Source: Oleispira sp963933055 (GTDB taxonomy: Bacteria > Pseudomonadota > Gammaproteobacteria > Pseudomonadales > Oceanobacteraceae). From it: a stretch of 64,000 nucleotides of DNA. This document shows, one piece after another, positions 1-10,092 of this stretch. Where the stretch lies: assembly GCA_963933055.1 (NCBI GenBank), contig CAWVSY010000008.1:16641-80640 (forward strand), read 5' to 3'. How positions within the stretch are numbered: the first letter of the stretch is position 1; the number at the start of each line of letters is the position of its first letter. Below the pieces are notes generated by a model that was given only the letters and a program-made list of their open reading frames with translations, had not been told where the DNA came from and did not search any database. The translations under genes and the position numbers were made by a program.

Positions 1-82
1 TACCTTTTACACCTAAAACGGTTACGGTAACTTCATCACCAATCATTAATGTTTCACCTACACGGCGAGTCAAAATTAGCAT
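1..82 (-). CDS. csrA: carbon storage regulator CsrA (3' end beyond window)
   Basis: The first 27 residues are visible, starting [16 protein letters not shown] and ending VTVLGVKG, which is the CsrA N-terminus almost exactly. CsrA is a small RNA-binding dimer that recognises GGA motifs in mRNA leaders and controls translation and stability. The ATG at 80-82 is preceded by an AGGAG ribosome site, which itself contains GGA and could allow autoregulation (inference). It lies downstream of lysC in the same direction, the usual Pseudomonas/Oceanospirillales order. The C-terminal half is cut off by the window edge. Confidence 0.95.
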
Positions 83-328
83 TAGATTCTCCTAATCTAT
101 ACTTTGTACTTTATTTAATAGTACAGTGAATATTTCACGAATTGCTTGTTTCTAGGGTGTATGCCCAAGTATCGCTCTCGATACCTAGGCGAGATGTATC
201 CCTACCTTTGTATTCAGTATTGCCTACCTTTGGCAAAATGAAAGCAAATGCGGGGATTCATCCAGAACTTTTACAGATGTGTAGGCACTCCGGCCCACAC
301 TGAAGGTTATATCAGACTTTCGCCTGAG

Positions 329-1558
329 TTATTCTTCATCCTTAGCATCAAGGCCAAACGCGGTGTGCAACGCGCGTACTGCAAGTTCTAGATATTTTTC
401 TGCGATAACAACAGAGATTTTGATCTCAGAAGTCGTAATCGCTTGAATATTGATGGATTCATCCGCCAATACTTTAAACATTTTACTAGCAACGCCTGCA
501 TGAGAGCGCATACCAACACCAACCATAGATACCTTACAGATATCATCAGTACCCGATACTTCACGAGCACCCAATTCAGCCGCTGTATTTTTCAAAACTT
601 CTAACGCTTTATTGTAGTCATTACGATGTATGGTAAACGTAAAGTCGGTCGTACCGTCTTCCGCTACATTTTGTACAATCATATCAACTTCAACATTTGC
701 ATCACTAATTGGACACAAAATTTTAGAAGCAACACCTGGAATATCAGGTACGCCTTTCACTGTTACTTTGGCTTCATCGCGATTAAACGCAATACCGGAA
801 ATGACTGGATTTTCCACGGAGCTATTCTCCTCCATTGTAATGAGAGTGCCAGGGCCATCATCAAAAGTAGAAAGTACGCGTAAAGGTACTTTGTATTTCC
901 CTGCAAACTCGACCGAACGGATCTGTAAGATTTTTGAACCAAGACTTGCCATCTCTAGCATTTCTTCGAACGTTACCTTCTCCATGCGGCGAGCATTAGG
1001 AACGACTCGCGGGTCGGTAGTATAAACACCATCTACGTCTGTATAAATCTGAGCTTCATCAGCACCCAGCGCTGCGGCAAGCGCAACTCCTGTTGTGTCC
1101 GAACCACCGCGACCCAATGTCGTAATGTTGTTATCACTATCAACACCCTGAAAACCGGCTACGATACACACATTACCGGCGTCTAATTGCTTGCGCATAG
1201 CGGCGGTTTCAATGTCTTCGATTCGGGCTTTCATATAAGCACTGTCGGTTTTAATACCTACTTGCCATCCAGTGAATGATTTAGCACCAACACCGCGTTT
1301 CTGTAACGCCATTGCCAATAAAGCAATCGTTACTTGTTCGCCTGTTGAAACCAATACATCCATTTCTCGTGGAGTTGGATTATCCGAGATGCTATTTGCA
1401 AGACCAATAAGACGATTCGTCTCGCCACTCATTGCTGATACAGCAACCACTATTTGGTGGCCTGCATCATGGAAGGACTTTACTTTATCAGCGACATGCT
1501 CGATGCGCTCGACGGTGCCTACCGAAGTACCGCCGTACTTTTGTACGTATAACGCCAT
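329..1558 (-). CDS. lysC: aspartate kinase (monofunctional, two ACT domains)
   Basis: Catalyses ATP-dependent phosphorylation of aspartate, the first step to lysine, threonine, methionine and diaminopimelate. The 409 residues begin with the amino-acid-kinase motif KYGGTSVGT (about 7-15). GRGGSDTTGVALAAALGA near 150 is the kinase core. The C-terminal third (from about 265) reads as two ACT domains for feedback control, with no homoserine dehydrogenase fused. Some family members make a short beta subunit from an internal start; an internal Met near 245 is suitably placed but unproven. It lies between alaS and csrA, in the same direction. Confidence 0.96.
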   Translation of the reverse strand: MALYVQKYGGTSVGTVERIEHVADKVKSFHDAGHQIVVAVSAMSGETNRLIGLANSISDNPTPREMDVLVSTGEQVTIALLAMALQKRGVGAKSFTGWQVGIKTDSAYMKARIEDIETAAMRKQLDAGNVCIVAGFQGVDSDNNITTLGRGGSDTTGVALAAALGADEAQIYTDVDGVYTTDPRVVPNARRMEKVTFEEMLEMASLGSKILQIRSVEFAGKYKVPLRVLSTFDDGPGTLITMEENSSVENPVISGIAFNRDEAKVTVKGVPDIPGVASKILCPISDANVEVDMIVQNVAEDGTTDFTFTIHRNDYNKALEVLKNTAAELGAREVSGTDDICKVSMVGVGMRSHAGVASKMFKVLADESINIQAITTSEIKISVVIAEKYLELAVRALHTAFGLDAKDEE

Positions 1559-1616
1559 GATTCTGACTAGCTGAAGAAAAAGGGGCCCAATTAAACACTA
1601 ATTCTGCTTACATTTG

Positions 1617-1657
1617 AACAAAAAAAAGACGATTGATTCGTTTATCAATCGCCTTTT
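1617..1657 (-). terminator. intrinsic terminator after alaS
   Basis: On the minus strand, GCGATTGAT, a short loop and ATCAATCGT form a stem of about nine pairs followed by a run of Ts. It sits just past the alaS stop codon and before lysC. It should therefore end most alaS transcripts, leaving lysC to its own promoter or to read-through. Confidence 0.75.
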
Positions 1658-1692
1658 CTGAAATAAAGCGGGCAAAAATCTACATTAAAATG

Positions 1693-4329
1693 TTATAGAG
1701 CATCAACCAATGCTTTAAATGCTTCTAATGCTTGCGGAATGCCTTCCGCATTTTTACCACCCGCTTGTGCCATCTCTGGCTTACCACCACCACGACCATC
1801 AACATACGGCGCGCATTCTTTTACAATGTCACCGGCTTTCACCTTGCCAATAAGATCTTTGGTCACCCCCGCCAACAAGGTCACCTTGCCTTCGGTTTCA
1901 GCGGCCAACATAATCACAGCTGAACCTAACTTATCTTTAAGCTGGTCCAATGTTGTTTTCATGGTTGGCACATCAGTTCCGTCAATACGAGCCGATAAGA
2001 TTTTGAAACCATTACCGTCAATTGCTTGAGCGGCTAAATCGGACCCTGCTGAACTCGCAAGCTTTGCTTTCAACGCTTCCAACTCTTTTTCTAGCTGACG
2101 GTTTTTAGCAACTACTTGCTCAACTTTTTCACCGACATTATCGCTGCTGCCTTTTACTGTTCGAGCAATGGTATGCAACGTTTTTTCTTCGCTAGCAATA
2201 AAATCCAATGCGGCTTGGCCGACAACAGCTTCAATGCGGCGAACTCCAGCAGCAGCACTGGCTTCAGAAATAATTTTGAAAACCCCTAAATCACCAGTGC
2301 GCTTCGCGTGAGTACCACCACATAATTCAATCGAGAACTGATCAGCGTCAGAGCCAGAGCCCATAGCAAGAACACGCACTTCATCATCGTATTTCTCACC
2401 AAACAACGCCATGGCACCACTATTTTTAGCATCATCAATATTCATTAAGCGCGTAGTGATTTCGCTATTATCACGAATTTCAGCATTAACCTGACACTCA
2501 ATAATTGCCATCTCTTCAGGAGTCATCGCTTCCAAGTGAGAGAAGTCAAAGCGTAACTTATCATAAGTAACTAAAGAGCCTTTCTGCGCCACATGCTCAC
2601 CCAAAGTATTGCGCAAAGCAGCATGCAGAATATGCGTAGCAGAGTGATGTAGCGCGATAGAAGCACGCTTTTCTGCATCAACTTCTGCGGTTAATTGATC
2701 ACCCGCTTTGACAGACCCTTCAACCAAGATACCTTGATGAATATGGTTACCACTGTCTTTAACCGTATTTTTAACCTGAAAAACAATACCATCCGCTTTC
2801 AAAAAGCCGGTATCGCCAGACTGACCACCAGATTCACCGTAAAAAGCAGTTTCATCAAGTACAATCAAAGCCTCAGTTCCAGCGTCAATCTGATCAACTT
2901 TATTGCCATCAACGAACAAGCCTTGAACAGAGCCTTTATTGACTAATTTTTCATAACCCAAGAAAGTTGTTTCACCTTCTAGGTCTAGCGATACTTCGCC
3001 TTTCATACTGAAGTTGCCCGCAGCTCTGGCCGTCGCGCGCTGATGCTCCATCGCCTTATCAAAGCCAGCTTCGTCAACTTTCAAATTCTTTTCACGAGCA
3101 ACATCCGCGGTTAAATCCATTGGAAAGCCGTAAGTATCATAAAGCTTGAATACTGTTTCGCCTGGAATGGTATCGCCTTCTAAAGAATCGATAGCATCAT
3201 TTAAAATGCCCATGCCTTTATCAAGTGTCTTAGCAAACTGCTCTTCTTCTAAGCGTAATACTTTTTCTATCTGAGGCTGAAGTTTCACCAGTTCAGGATA
3301 AGCATCACCCATTTGTTCAACTAAGGAGACTACTAACTTATGGAAAAATCCAATCTTCGCCCCAAGCATATGACCATGACGCACAGCGCGGCGAATAATA
3401 CGGCGTAATACATAACCACGCCCTTCATTTGACGGATAAACACCATCAACAACTAAAAAGCTGGTTGAACGAATATGGTCGGCGATTACACGCAATGATT
3501 TATTTTCTAAATCACCGCAGCCAGTGACTGCGGCAGCTGCTTTTAATAACGCTTGAAATAAATCAATTTCGTAGTTGCTGTGAACGCCTTGCATAATCGC
3601 GGAGATACGTTCAAGCCCCATCCCCGTATCCACCGATGGCTTAGGAAGAGGATGCATAATACCGTCTTCCGTACGGTTGAATTGCATGAATACAACATTC
3701 CAGATTTCAATAAAGCGATCGCCATCTTCTTCTGGTGTACCGGGTTTACCACCCCAAATGTGATCACCATGATCATAGAAAATTTCAGTACAAGGACCAC
3801 AAGGCCCGGTATCGCCCATTGACCAGAAGTTATCTGATGCGTATTTCGCGCCTTTGTTATCGCCAATACGAATAATTTTATCTTCGCTTAGACCCATCCC
3901 TTTATGCCAAAGATCGTAGGCTTCTTGGTCATCGGCATACACAGTAACTAATAATTTTTCTTCTGGTAAATTCATCCATTCTTTGGACGTCAAAAATTCC
4001 CAAGCAAATTTGATAGCATCTTGCTTAAAATAATCACCAAAACTGAAGTTACCCAACATTTCAAAAAAGGTATGGTGACGAGCGGTATAACCAACATTCT
4101 CTAAATCGTTGTGCTTACCGCCAGCGCGAACACAGCGCTGAGAAGACGTCGCACGAGTATAGTTACGCTCATCCTGCCCCAAGAAAACGTCTTTAAACTG
4201 AACCATGCCCGCATTGGTAAACAATAAGGTTGGATCATTACCCGGAATTAAAGGGCTTGAGGCAACAATTTCGTGTCCTTTCGAATTGAAATAATTCAAG
4301 AACGCTTGGCGAATATCAGAGCTTTTCAT
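1693..4329 (-). CDS. alaS: alanine--tRNA ligase
   Basis: Charges tRNA-Ala. The N-terminal class II catalytic core starts SDIRQAFLNYFNSKGHE and contains NDPTLLFTNAGM. The editing domain carries HHSATHILHAAL (about 560) and CGGTHAKRTGDLG (about 665), the metal-binding residues that clear mischarged Ser/Gly. A coiled stretch and the C-Ala/DHHA1 domain close the protein. The ATG at 4329 matches the family N-terminus. An in-frame GTG at 4338 would add three residues and cannot be excluded, because neither start has a strong ribosome site. Length (878 aa) is normal. Confidence 0.96.
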   Translation of the reverse strand: MKSSDIRQAFLNYFNSKGHEIVASSPLIPGNDPTLLFTNAGMVQFKDVFLGQDERNYTRATSSQRCVRAGGKHNDLENVGYTARHHTFFEMLGNFSFGDYFKQDAIKFAWEFLTSKEWMNLPEEKLLVTVYADDQEAYDLWHKGMGLSEDKIIRIGDNKGAKYASDNFWSMGDTGPCGPCTEIFYDHGDHIWGGKPGTPEEDGDRFIEIWNVVFMQFNRTEDGIMHPLPKPSVDTGMGLERISAIMQGVHSNYEIDLFQALLKAAAAVTGCGDLENKSLRVIADHIRSTSFLVVDGVYPSNEGRGYVLRRIIRRAVRHGHMLGAKIGFFHKLVVSLVEQMGDAYPELVKLQPQIEKVLRLEEEQFAKTLDKGMGILNDAIDSLEGDTIPGETVFKLYDTYGFPMDLTADVAREKNLKVDEAGFDKAMEHQRATARAAGNFSMKGEVSLDLEGETTFLGYEKLVNKGSVQGLFVDGNKVDQIDAGTEALIVLDETAFYGESGGQSGDTGFLKADGIVFQVKNTVKDSGNHIHQGILVEGSVKAGDQLTAEVDAEKRASIALHHSATHILHAALRNTLGEHVAQKGSLVTYDKLRFDFSHLEAMTPEEMAIIECQVNAEIRDNSEITTRLMNIDDAKNSGAMALFGEKYDDEVRVLAMGSGSDADQFSIELCGGTHAKRTGDLGVFKIISEASAAAGVRRIEAVVGQAALDFIASEEKTLHTIARTVKGSSDNVGEKVEQVVAKNRQLEKELEALKAKLASSAGSDLAAQAIDGNGFKILSARIDGTDVPTMKTTLDQLKDKLGSAVIMLAAETEGKVTLLAGVTKDLIGKVKAGDIVKECAPYVDGRGGGKPEMAQAGGKNAEGIPQALEAFKALVDAL

Positions 4330-4575
4330 AGTTAACACGGTCCATTGATACTGGATTGAATACTGTCAGTACAGCTAGGTAAAAATATTTGGGCGTGATT
4401 ATAGCTTGCCTCGTAGGGAATAAGTAGATCTCAAAAGAAACTAACCCTGACGAAATAACTTTATTTCACGGTTACGCACCTCATAACGGTCTTTTATCGC
4501 ATAATTGAAAAAGACAGTTGACGAAACAAAATAACTGCATGAGAATATAGATATTAAACTTATTTGGAGCTTCTC

Positions 4576-4779
4576 ATGAATATCGACCGTCTTGTATTTG
4601 CCATCGCCGGCATTTTTATCCTTGCCAGCGTTGCACTTTCTCAGCTTCATTCCATTTATTGGCTAGGTTTCACAGCCTTTATTGGTTTTAACATGCTGCA
4701 AGCATCCTTCACTGGCTTCTGTCCCCTAGCAAAAATATTGAAAGCCATTGGCAAAACCTCAGGCCCCGCCTTTAAATAA
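4576..4779 (+). CDS. DUF2892 (YgaP-type) small inner-membrane protein
   Basis: A 67-residue protein with two hydrophobic segments (about 6-25 and 32-48) and the family-typical ending FTGFCPLAKILKAIG. This matches the transmembrane domain found alone or fused to rhodanese in YgaP. The ATG at 4576 is chosen because TTTGGAGC lies just upstream; an in-frame TTG inside that ribosome site is not credible as a start. Function is unknown; relatives are often found near sulfur-transfer genes, but none adjoins this one. It is divergent from alaS across about 240 bp. Confidence 0.85.
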   Translation: MNIDRLVFAIAGIFILASVALSQLHSIYWLGFTAFIGFNMLQASFTGFCPLAKILKAIGKTSGPAFK

Positions 4780-4871
4780 GTGCGATTCGACACAGCATTG
4801 GCGAATCTTAACACTGAATATTGGCCTCACTGTCTTTATACTTCTGTTTTTAAATAATAGAGACGTGAGCC

Positions 4872-5867
4872 ATGCGCTTTACCTTATTATCCGTAAGCTT
4901 AATCTTAAACAGCTTTCTCAGTAGTTTTAGCTATGCTGAAAGTCACTCTTCTTGGCCACAATACCCTAGCACACTTCCCCAGTTTGATTATTCCGGTGAA
5001 AAACTTGAACAGCACTGGACACAGCTTGCGGCTGCGACTGGAATGCCATGGCCTGATGAATTGTTTATTAAAACGATGATGAACAAATTCCCACAGCTTA
5101 CTCAGCAACTTAAAGCACGCGCACAATCGGATAACGCTCCCGAAGCACTCAGGCAAATACTGAATAACAACTACCAACCTCTTGCCCTCTCAATACAACA
5201 AGTTTGGCGCTTACACTATCAGGGCAATTATGAACAAGCCTACCAGCTAGGCATGTCACTTTCTCCTGCTGGCTTATTTCCAGCCATTTATGCAAAATTA
5301 ATTCATACAACCTATTTAGTGAATGACCCGAAGAAAAAAGAAGAAAACTTTCTCGAAGTAGACCAAATCCTTAGCGAAATACTGCCACTCGCCAATCATT
5401 ACGACTTCATCATTTTTGGCGATGCTTATCAAAAAGCAAGGCGTCTCGAGCTGATGTCAACCAGCGCAGCGACAACATCCGGCTTGCTTGGCCAAACCCA
5501 AGACAAGCTTAAAAAATTGCATGCTGATTTTCCCGACAATCCGCTATATCCTGCAATGCTGGCAGGGATTGATGCCGGAATCATTGAACGTGTCGGTCAG
5601 TTTATCGGCGGCATAACGTATGGTGCGGATGAAGATCGAGCCATCCAATTATTCCAGCAAGCAATTGAAACACAGCCTAACTTAGCCATTCTTTATAATG
5701 AATTTGCACAAACAGTCTTACGCTTAGATGATAATACTCATAACAAGCTGTTATTAGACCTTCTTGAGCAATGCACTAAACTCACGGTTTACAGCGCTGA
5801 AGAGGCCTTGAACCAAGAGTCTTGCCGTAATTTATCCGCCAGGAAAAACTCAATACTGCCGAAATAA
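4872..5867 (+). CDS. exported protein of unknown function, TPR-like helical repeats
   Basis: Not assigned to a named family. The first 23 residues look like a Sec signal peptide, with cleavage after SYA. The mature part is helical. Segments such as ALSIQQVWRLHYQGNYEQAY and AIQLFQQAIETQPNLAILYN have the spacing of TPR-type repeats, and the region around 235-245 is glycine-rich. A periplasmic location is likely. It follows the DUF2892 gene by about 90 bp and precedes ndh by about 75 bp, both in the same direction, but no functional link is obvious. The ribosome site is weak. Confidence 0.7.
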   Translation: MRFTLLSVSLILNSFLSSFSYAESHSSWPQYPSTLPQFDYSGEKLEQHWTQLAAATGMPWPDELFIKTMMNKFPQLTQQLKARAQSDNAPEALRQILNNNYQPLALSIQQVWRLHYQGNYEQAYQLGMSLSPAGLFPAIYAKLIHTTYLVNDPKKKEENFLEVDQILSEILPLANHYDFIIFGDAYQKARRLELMSTSAATTSGLLGQTQDKLKKLHADFPDNPLYPAMLAGIDAGIIERVGQFIGGITYGADEDRAIQLFQQAIETQPNLAILYNEFAQTVLRLDDNTHNKLLLDLLEQCTKLTVYSAEEALNQESCRNLSARKNSILPK

Positions 5868-5943
5868 TGTAATTTATTCATAGCACGAATTGCTTTGTCA
5901 GATATAATGCGCGCCATTATCACACCTTCCATAGGATTTAATC

Positions 5944-7230
5944 GTGCATAAAATAGTGATTGTTGGCGGTGGTGCTGGCGGATTAGAGCTTGCAACTCAA
6001 CTTGGCCGAAAGTGGGGAAAGAAAGGGAAAGCGGAAATTCACCTTGTGGATGCTAACCATACCCACTTATGGAAACCCCTGCTGCATGAAGTCGCTACCG
6101 GCGCTCTCGATTCCGGCATTGACGAACTAAACTATCAAGCACATGGTAAAAAACACAATTTCAACTTTCAGATTGGCCGCATGTGTGGTCTCAACCGCGA
6201 AAATAAGATCATTGAGCTTTCAGCGATTTGCGATGAAGGTGAAGAGATATTACCAAAACGCGAAATACACTACGATCAATTAGTCATTGCCTTGGGCAGC
6301 GTTACCAATGATTTTGGTACAAAAGGCGCTGCAGATCATTGCTATTTTCTAGATGGTCGCGAACAAGCTGAAATATTTCACCACAAATTATTAAATCAAT
6401 TTATCAAAGCTAACGGCAGCAACAACCCAGAAGAGCTTAGCATCGCTATTGTTGGCGCTGGCGCAACAGGCGTTGAGCTTTCAGCAGAACTCTACAATAC
6501 AACAGAAGCGCTATCGAGCTACAACATGAGCCACTTTAAAACCGATAAATTAAAAGTATCGTTGATTGAAGCAGGCCCACAAATTTTACCGGCACTGCCA
6601 AAAAGAATATCCAATGCCGCAAAGCGTGAATTACAGAACCTAGGCGTCGATGTACTGACCGATACAATGGTAACCGAAGTAACTGAAGAAGGATTCGTTA
6701 CTAAATCGGGTGACATTATCAAGGCCAAATTAAAAGTATGGGCCGCGGGTGTAAAAGCGCCTGATTTTTTAGCCAACATCGGTGGACTAGAAACGAATCG
6801 AGCCAATCAAATCGTCATTAAAGCAAGCCTACAAACAACCCTTGATGATGACATATTTGCCATTGGCGATTGCGCATTTTTACTTCAAGAAGATGGCAAA
6901 GCTGTTCCACCACGGGCGCAAGCGGCTCACCAGCAAGCAAGTCACTTATTGAAAGTATTGAGCAGCATTAGAGCGGGCAAAAAACCAGAAGATTTTGTTT
7001 ATCGCGATAAAGGCTCGCTAGTATCGCTTAGTCGATACAGCACGGTTGGAAGTTTGATGGGGAACCTGAGCAAAGGCTCGATGATGATCGAAGGCCGACT
7101 TGCTCGTATCGTTTATGTTTCTTTATATCGCTTACACCAAGTAGCGCTGCACGGTTATTTCCATACCATCTTGCTATCTTTAGTAGGTCATATAAATAAA
7201 GTTATCCGCCCACGTTTGAAACTTCACTAA
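5944..7230 (+). CDS. ndh: type II NADH:quinone oxidoreductase (NDH-2)
   Basis: A non-proton-pumping NADH dehydrogenase that feeds electrons to quinone at the inner membrane. The 428 residues begin KIVIVGGGAGGLELATQLG (FAD-binding Rossmann motif). A second dinucleotide fold, AIVGAGATGVELSAEL (about 165-180), binds NADH. AIGDCAFL near 315 is the conserved C-terminal FAD contact. The tail HTILLSLVGHINKVIRP is amphipathic, as expected for membrane association. The start is GTG at 5944, preceded by TAGGAT. Its 3' end overlaps the convergent AraC-type gene by 29 nt. Confidence 0.92.
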   Translation: MHKIVIVGGGAGGLELATQLGRKWGKKGKAEIHLVDANHTHLWKPLLHEVATGALDSGIDELNYQAHGKKHNFNFQIGRMCGLNRENKIIELSAICDEGEEILPKREIHYDQLVIALGSVTNDFGTKGAADHCYFLDGREQAEIFHHKLLNQFIKANGSNNPEELSIAIVGAGATGVELSAELYNTTEALSSYNMSHFKTDKLKVSLIEAGPQILPALPKRISNAAKRELQNLGVDVLTDTMVTEVTEEGFVTKSGDIIKAKLKVWAAGVKAPDFLANIGGLETNRANQIVIKASLQTTLDDDIFAIGDCAFLLQEDGKAVPPRAQAAHQQASHLLKVLSSIRAGKKPEDFVYRDKGSLVSLSRYSTVGSLMGNLSKGSMMIEGRLARIVYVSLYRLHQVALHGYFHTILLSLVGHINKVIRPRLKLH

Positions 7231-8263
7231 CCTGAGTTTCAACAATACAGTCCTTCTCAGAATGAATAACGTCTTGGCGATAATCACCAGGGCGTTTTCC
7301 CGTCCAGCGTCTAAAAGCCTTATAAAAAGCACTCGGCTCGTTAAAACCTACCTTGTAAGCAACCTCATACAACGCCAATTCATGATCACTAATTAATTTC
7401 AACGCCAGCGCTTCACGGCAATCATCCAATATGGCCTGATAGTTTGTACCCACTTCTTTTAATCGGCGCTGCAAATTTCTAACACTCGTATTTAACTTTT
7501 CAGCAACGACTTCCTGATGCGCATTACCCGCCAACAAACACTCATGAAGAGTATCAGTCACTTGCTTATACAATGCTAAGTGCTGCTCTCGCCTAAGAAG
7601 AACTTTATTTATTTGATAAACTGTTTTTTCAAATAATTTAGGATTTTTTTCACCGTTATCAGCGATAAGCGGTGCGGCATCAATTTCAATATACACATCA
7701 TTGGCTGCCATCAAATGGCAGTTCAATACTGCACTATAATCGTCAAAACCTGCGACTCTCTGATCGTAATAATAATAAATAGATTCCGTGATTCTAGGGC
7801 TTAACTTTTCAATCGCTGCCAATATGGCTGAAAATACCATGTCTCGCTGCTGGCTACTAAAATGAATTTTATCATGAGCATGAAACTTTAAAGCATAACG
7901 ACCATTGCTTTGAGCAAGAAAACTAAAGTAGCCAGATTCAGACACGACCTTTGAATGATCTATCAGCACAGATAAACCATGATATAAATTATCTGAATAG
8001 ATAATTAATCTCTCTAGCGCAAGATCCTTCTCAGCAATATGCTGACCTAACCTAACCGCCAATACTCGATCCTTCACCGCCGAATTTGCGGCTTTATGCA
8101 GTGCAGTTAAACGATTGCTAGAAATACCAAACTTGGCAGAATTTTGATCCGCAATATCGACCCTAAGCACATCATCCAGAATCGTTTTTGACACACCCTG
8201 CTGCAACCAAAATTCATACAGTATGCGAACAAAAGACATCGCTACTTGAGGTAAAAGTGGCAT
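7202..8263 (-). CDS. AraC-family transcriptional regulator
   Basis: The N-terminal two thirds resemble the Arabinose_bd-type sensor domain of OruR/GbdR-like regulators, starting LPQVAMSFVRILYEFWLQQG. The C-terminal 90 residues form the double helix-turn-helix; NTSVRNLQRRLKEVG and VAYKVGFNEPSAFYKAFRRW are the two recognition segments. The ATG at 8263 has a GAGGAG ribosome site eight bases upstream. Targets and ligand are unknown. Nothing divergently transcribed adjoins its promoter, and the convergent ndh overlaps its last codons. Confidence 0.88.
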   Translation of the reverse strand: MPLLPQVAMSFVRILYEFWLQQGVSKTILDDVLRVDIADQNSAKFGISSNRLTALHKAANSAVKDRVLAVRLGQHIAEKDLALERLIIYSDNLYHGLSVLIDHSKVVSESGYFSFLAQSNGRYALKFHAHDKIHFSSQQRDMVFSAILAAIEKLSPRITESIYYYYDQRVAGFDDYSAVLNCHLMAANDVYIEIDAAPLIADNGEKNPKLFEKTVYQINKVLLRREQHLALYKQVTDTLHECLLAGNAHQEVVAEKLNTSVRNLQRRLKEVGTNYQAILDDCREALALKLISDHELALYEVAYKVGFNEPSAFYKAFRRWTGKRPGDYRQDVIHSEKDCIVETQVSEVSNVGG

Positions 8264-8443
8264 AACTAGCTCTCCTCAACTCGTAATCTAACGAATTGAT
8301 CTATTTATTATTGTCGCGCGAGATAGTGATTTTTTAGCCGATTAAAGTCAATGACGGTTTCTTAAAACCGCTAGAAAGACATATAAATATTTTCAACATT
8401 GTGAGCTTGTCGCTAAAATCGAATAGGTTATTGGTAAATTAAT

Positions 8444-8962
8444 TCATACCGAATGCTGGTATTGCTCGAGGGCATATTGAATTTGGTCCATAGCAAAACC
8501 TCGATAAGCAAGATAACGAAATAACTTTTGCTTGTCTTTATAGTCCGTCAAATCGAGTGATTGTGATTTTTTCAAACCACTTTCATAAGCTAGCTGAAAC
8601 CAATCTGCATCAGTGCTCATAGCTTGCTCGATAAGATCGGTATCGATTCCTTTATCTTTTAATTCACGCGCTATTCGCATCGAACCTAAGCCGCGATTAA
8701 TACGAGAGCGCAAAAAAGACTCAGCAAAGCGCTGATCACTTTGATAGCCAGCCTCAACAAGTTTATCTAATAACTGGTGTACTTGAGATTCATTTTTACT
8801 GCGAGGTTCAAGCTTTTGAAAAAGCTCGTGAAGGGAATATTCACGTCGTGACAGCAAATTAATGGCTGCTACGCGTAATTCGCTATCCGATAATTCAGCA
8901 GGCTGATAAAAGCCTGCCGAACTACTGCGATTAGCTTTGTTATTAGAGTATTTTGAAAACAA
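8444..8962 (-). CDS. recX: recombination regulator RecX
   Basis: RecX binds RecA filaments and limits their extension. The 172 residues show the tandem three-helix repeats of the family: ELRVAAINLLSRREYSLHEL, then LVEAGYQSDQRFAESFLRSR and the signature RGLGSMRIARELKDKGI. It begins 22 nt after the recA stop, so it should be co-transcribed through recA and share SOS control. No ATG is available near the conserved N-terminus. The best start is TTG at 8962, with only a weak ribosome site, which would keep RecX well below RecA. Confidence 0.9.
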   Translation of the reverse strand: MFSKYSNNKANRSSSAGFYQPAELSDSELRVAAINLLSRREYSLHELFQKLEPRSKNESQVHQLLDKLVEAGYQSDQRFAESFLRSRINRGLGSMRIARELKDKGIDTDLIEQAMSTDADWFQLAYESGLKKSQSLDLTDYKDKQKLFRYLAYRGFAMDQIQYALEQYQHSV

Positions 8963-8984
8963 AACTATTTACTTTAAATTAGGC

Positions 8985-10034
8985 TTAAGATTCTGCAATT
9001 TCTGCAGCATCTTCACCTTTATCTTCTTTTACTTCTTTATCGGCAGGGCCTGAAAGCAATTGCGCACGAATCTCTGCTTCAATCGTTTCTGCAATAGCAG
9101 GATTGTCTTGCAAGAATTTCGCAGCGTTAGCTTTACCTTGTCCAATCTTATCACCTTGATAAGCATACCAAGCACCGGATTTATCGACTAAGCCACACTT
9201 AACACCTAAGTCAATTACTTCACCCATATGATAAATACCTTCACCATAAAGGATCTGGAATTCTGCTTGTCTAAACGGAGGCGCAACCTTGTTTTTAACA
9301 ACTTTAACGCGAGTTTCATTACCCGTTACTTCATCGCCCTGTTTTACCGCACCCGTACGACGAATATCTAAACGTACAGAAGAATAAAACTTAAGCGCGT
9401 TACCACCAGTAGTGGTTTCTGGGTTACCAAACATCACACCAATTTTCATACGAATTTGGTTAATAAAGATAACAAGGCAATTTGCATTTTTAACGTTGGC
9501 CGTCAGTTTACGCAAAGCTTGAGACATCAGACGTGCTTGCAAACCAACATGGTGATCACCCATATCGCCTTCAATTTCAGCTTTAGGTGTTAATGCCGCA
9601 ACTGAGTCAACGACAATTACATCAACAGCACCAGAACGTACTAGGCTGTCGGTAATTTCTAAACCTTGCTCACCCGTATCAGGCTGAGAAACCAATAGAG
9701 TATCTAAATTGATACCTAATTTTTCAGCGTACAGTGGATCAAGTGCGTGCTCAGCATCAACGATAGCAACGGTTTTTCCTTGCTTTTGCGCTTGTGCCAT
9801 TACAGACAAACATAACGTTGTCTTACCCGAGCTTTCTGGCCCATAAATTTCAACGATTCGACCGTATGGCAAACCACCTATACCCAAAGCAACATCCAGA
9901 GTCAAAGAACCCGTTGATACCGACGGAATGGCTTCACGTGGCTGATCACCCATTTTCATAATGGAGCCTTTACCAAACTGGCGTTCAATCTGACCGAGTG
10001 CCGCATCTAGTGCTTTTTGCTTATTTGCATCCAT
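8985..10034 (-). CDS. recA: recombinase RecA
   Basis: Strand-exchange ATPase and LexA co-protease. Walker A GPESSGKT lies at 65-72, followed by the conserved VDAEHALDPLYAEKLG. Walker B is VIVVDSVAALTPKAEIEG, and FINQIRMKIGVMFGNPETTT contains DNA-binding loop residues. The acidic C-terminal tail (KEVKEDKGEDAAEIAES) is typical. AAAGGAAC precedes the ATG. A LexA box lies about 60 bp upstream at 10093-10110. recX follows. cinA, the usual upstream neighbour in Pseudomonas, is absent here. Confidence 0.98.
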   Translation of the reverse strand: MDANKQKALDAALGQIERQFGKGSIMKMGDQPREAIPSVSTGSLTLDVALGIGGLPYGRIVEIYGPESSGKTTLCLSVMAQAQKQGKTVAIVDAEHALDPLYAEKLGINLDTLLVSQPDTGEQGLEITDSLVRSGAVDVIVVDSVAALTPKAEIEGDMGDHHVGLQARLMSQALRKLTANVKNANCLVIFINQIRMKIGVMFGNPETTTGGNALKFYSSVRLDIRRTGAVKQGDEVTGNETRVKVVKNKVAPPFRQAEFQILYGEGIYHMGEVIDLGVKCGLVDKSGAWYAYQGDKIGQGKANAAKFLQDNPAIAETIEAEIRAQLLSGPADKEVKEDKGEDAAEIAES

Positions 10035-10092
10035 TATGACGTTCCTTTAAATTAAGTTGGTATGACCAGAGCGTTCTGACCATCTTTGCTTT

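Noticed and set aside
626..1025. Plus-strand open frames within lysC
   Set aside because: Antisense shadows of a strongly conserved gene.
4441..4650. Minus-strand 69-codon frame across the alaS-DUF2892 gap
   Set aside because: No family features, and it runs antisense to the DUF2892 gene, which has a good ribosome site.
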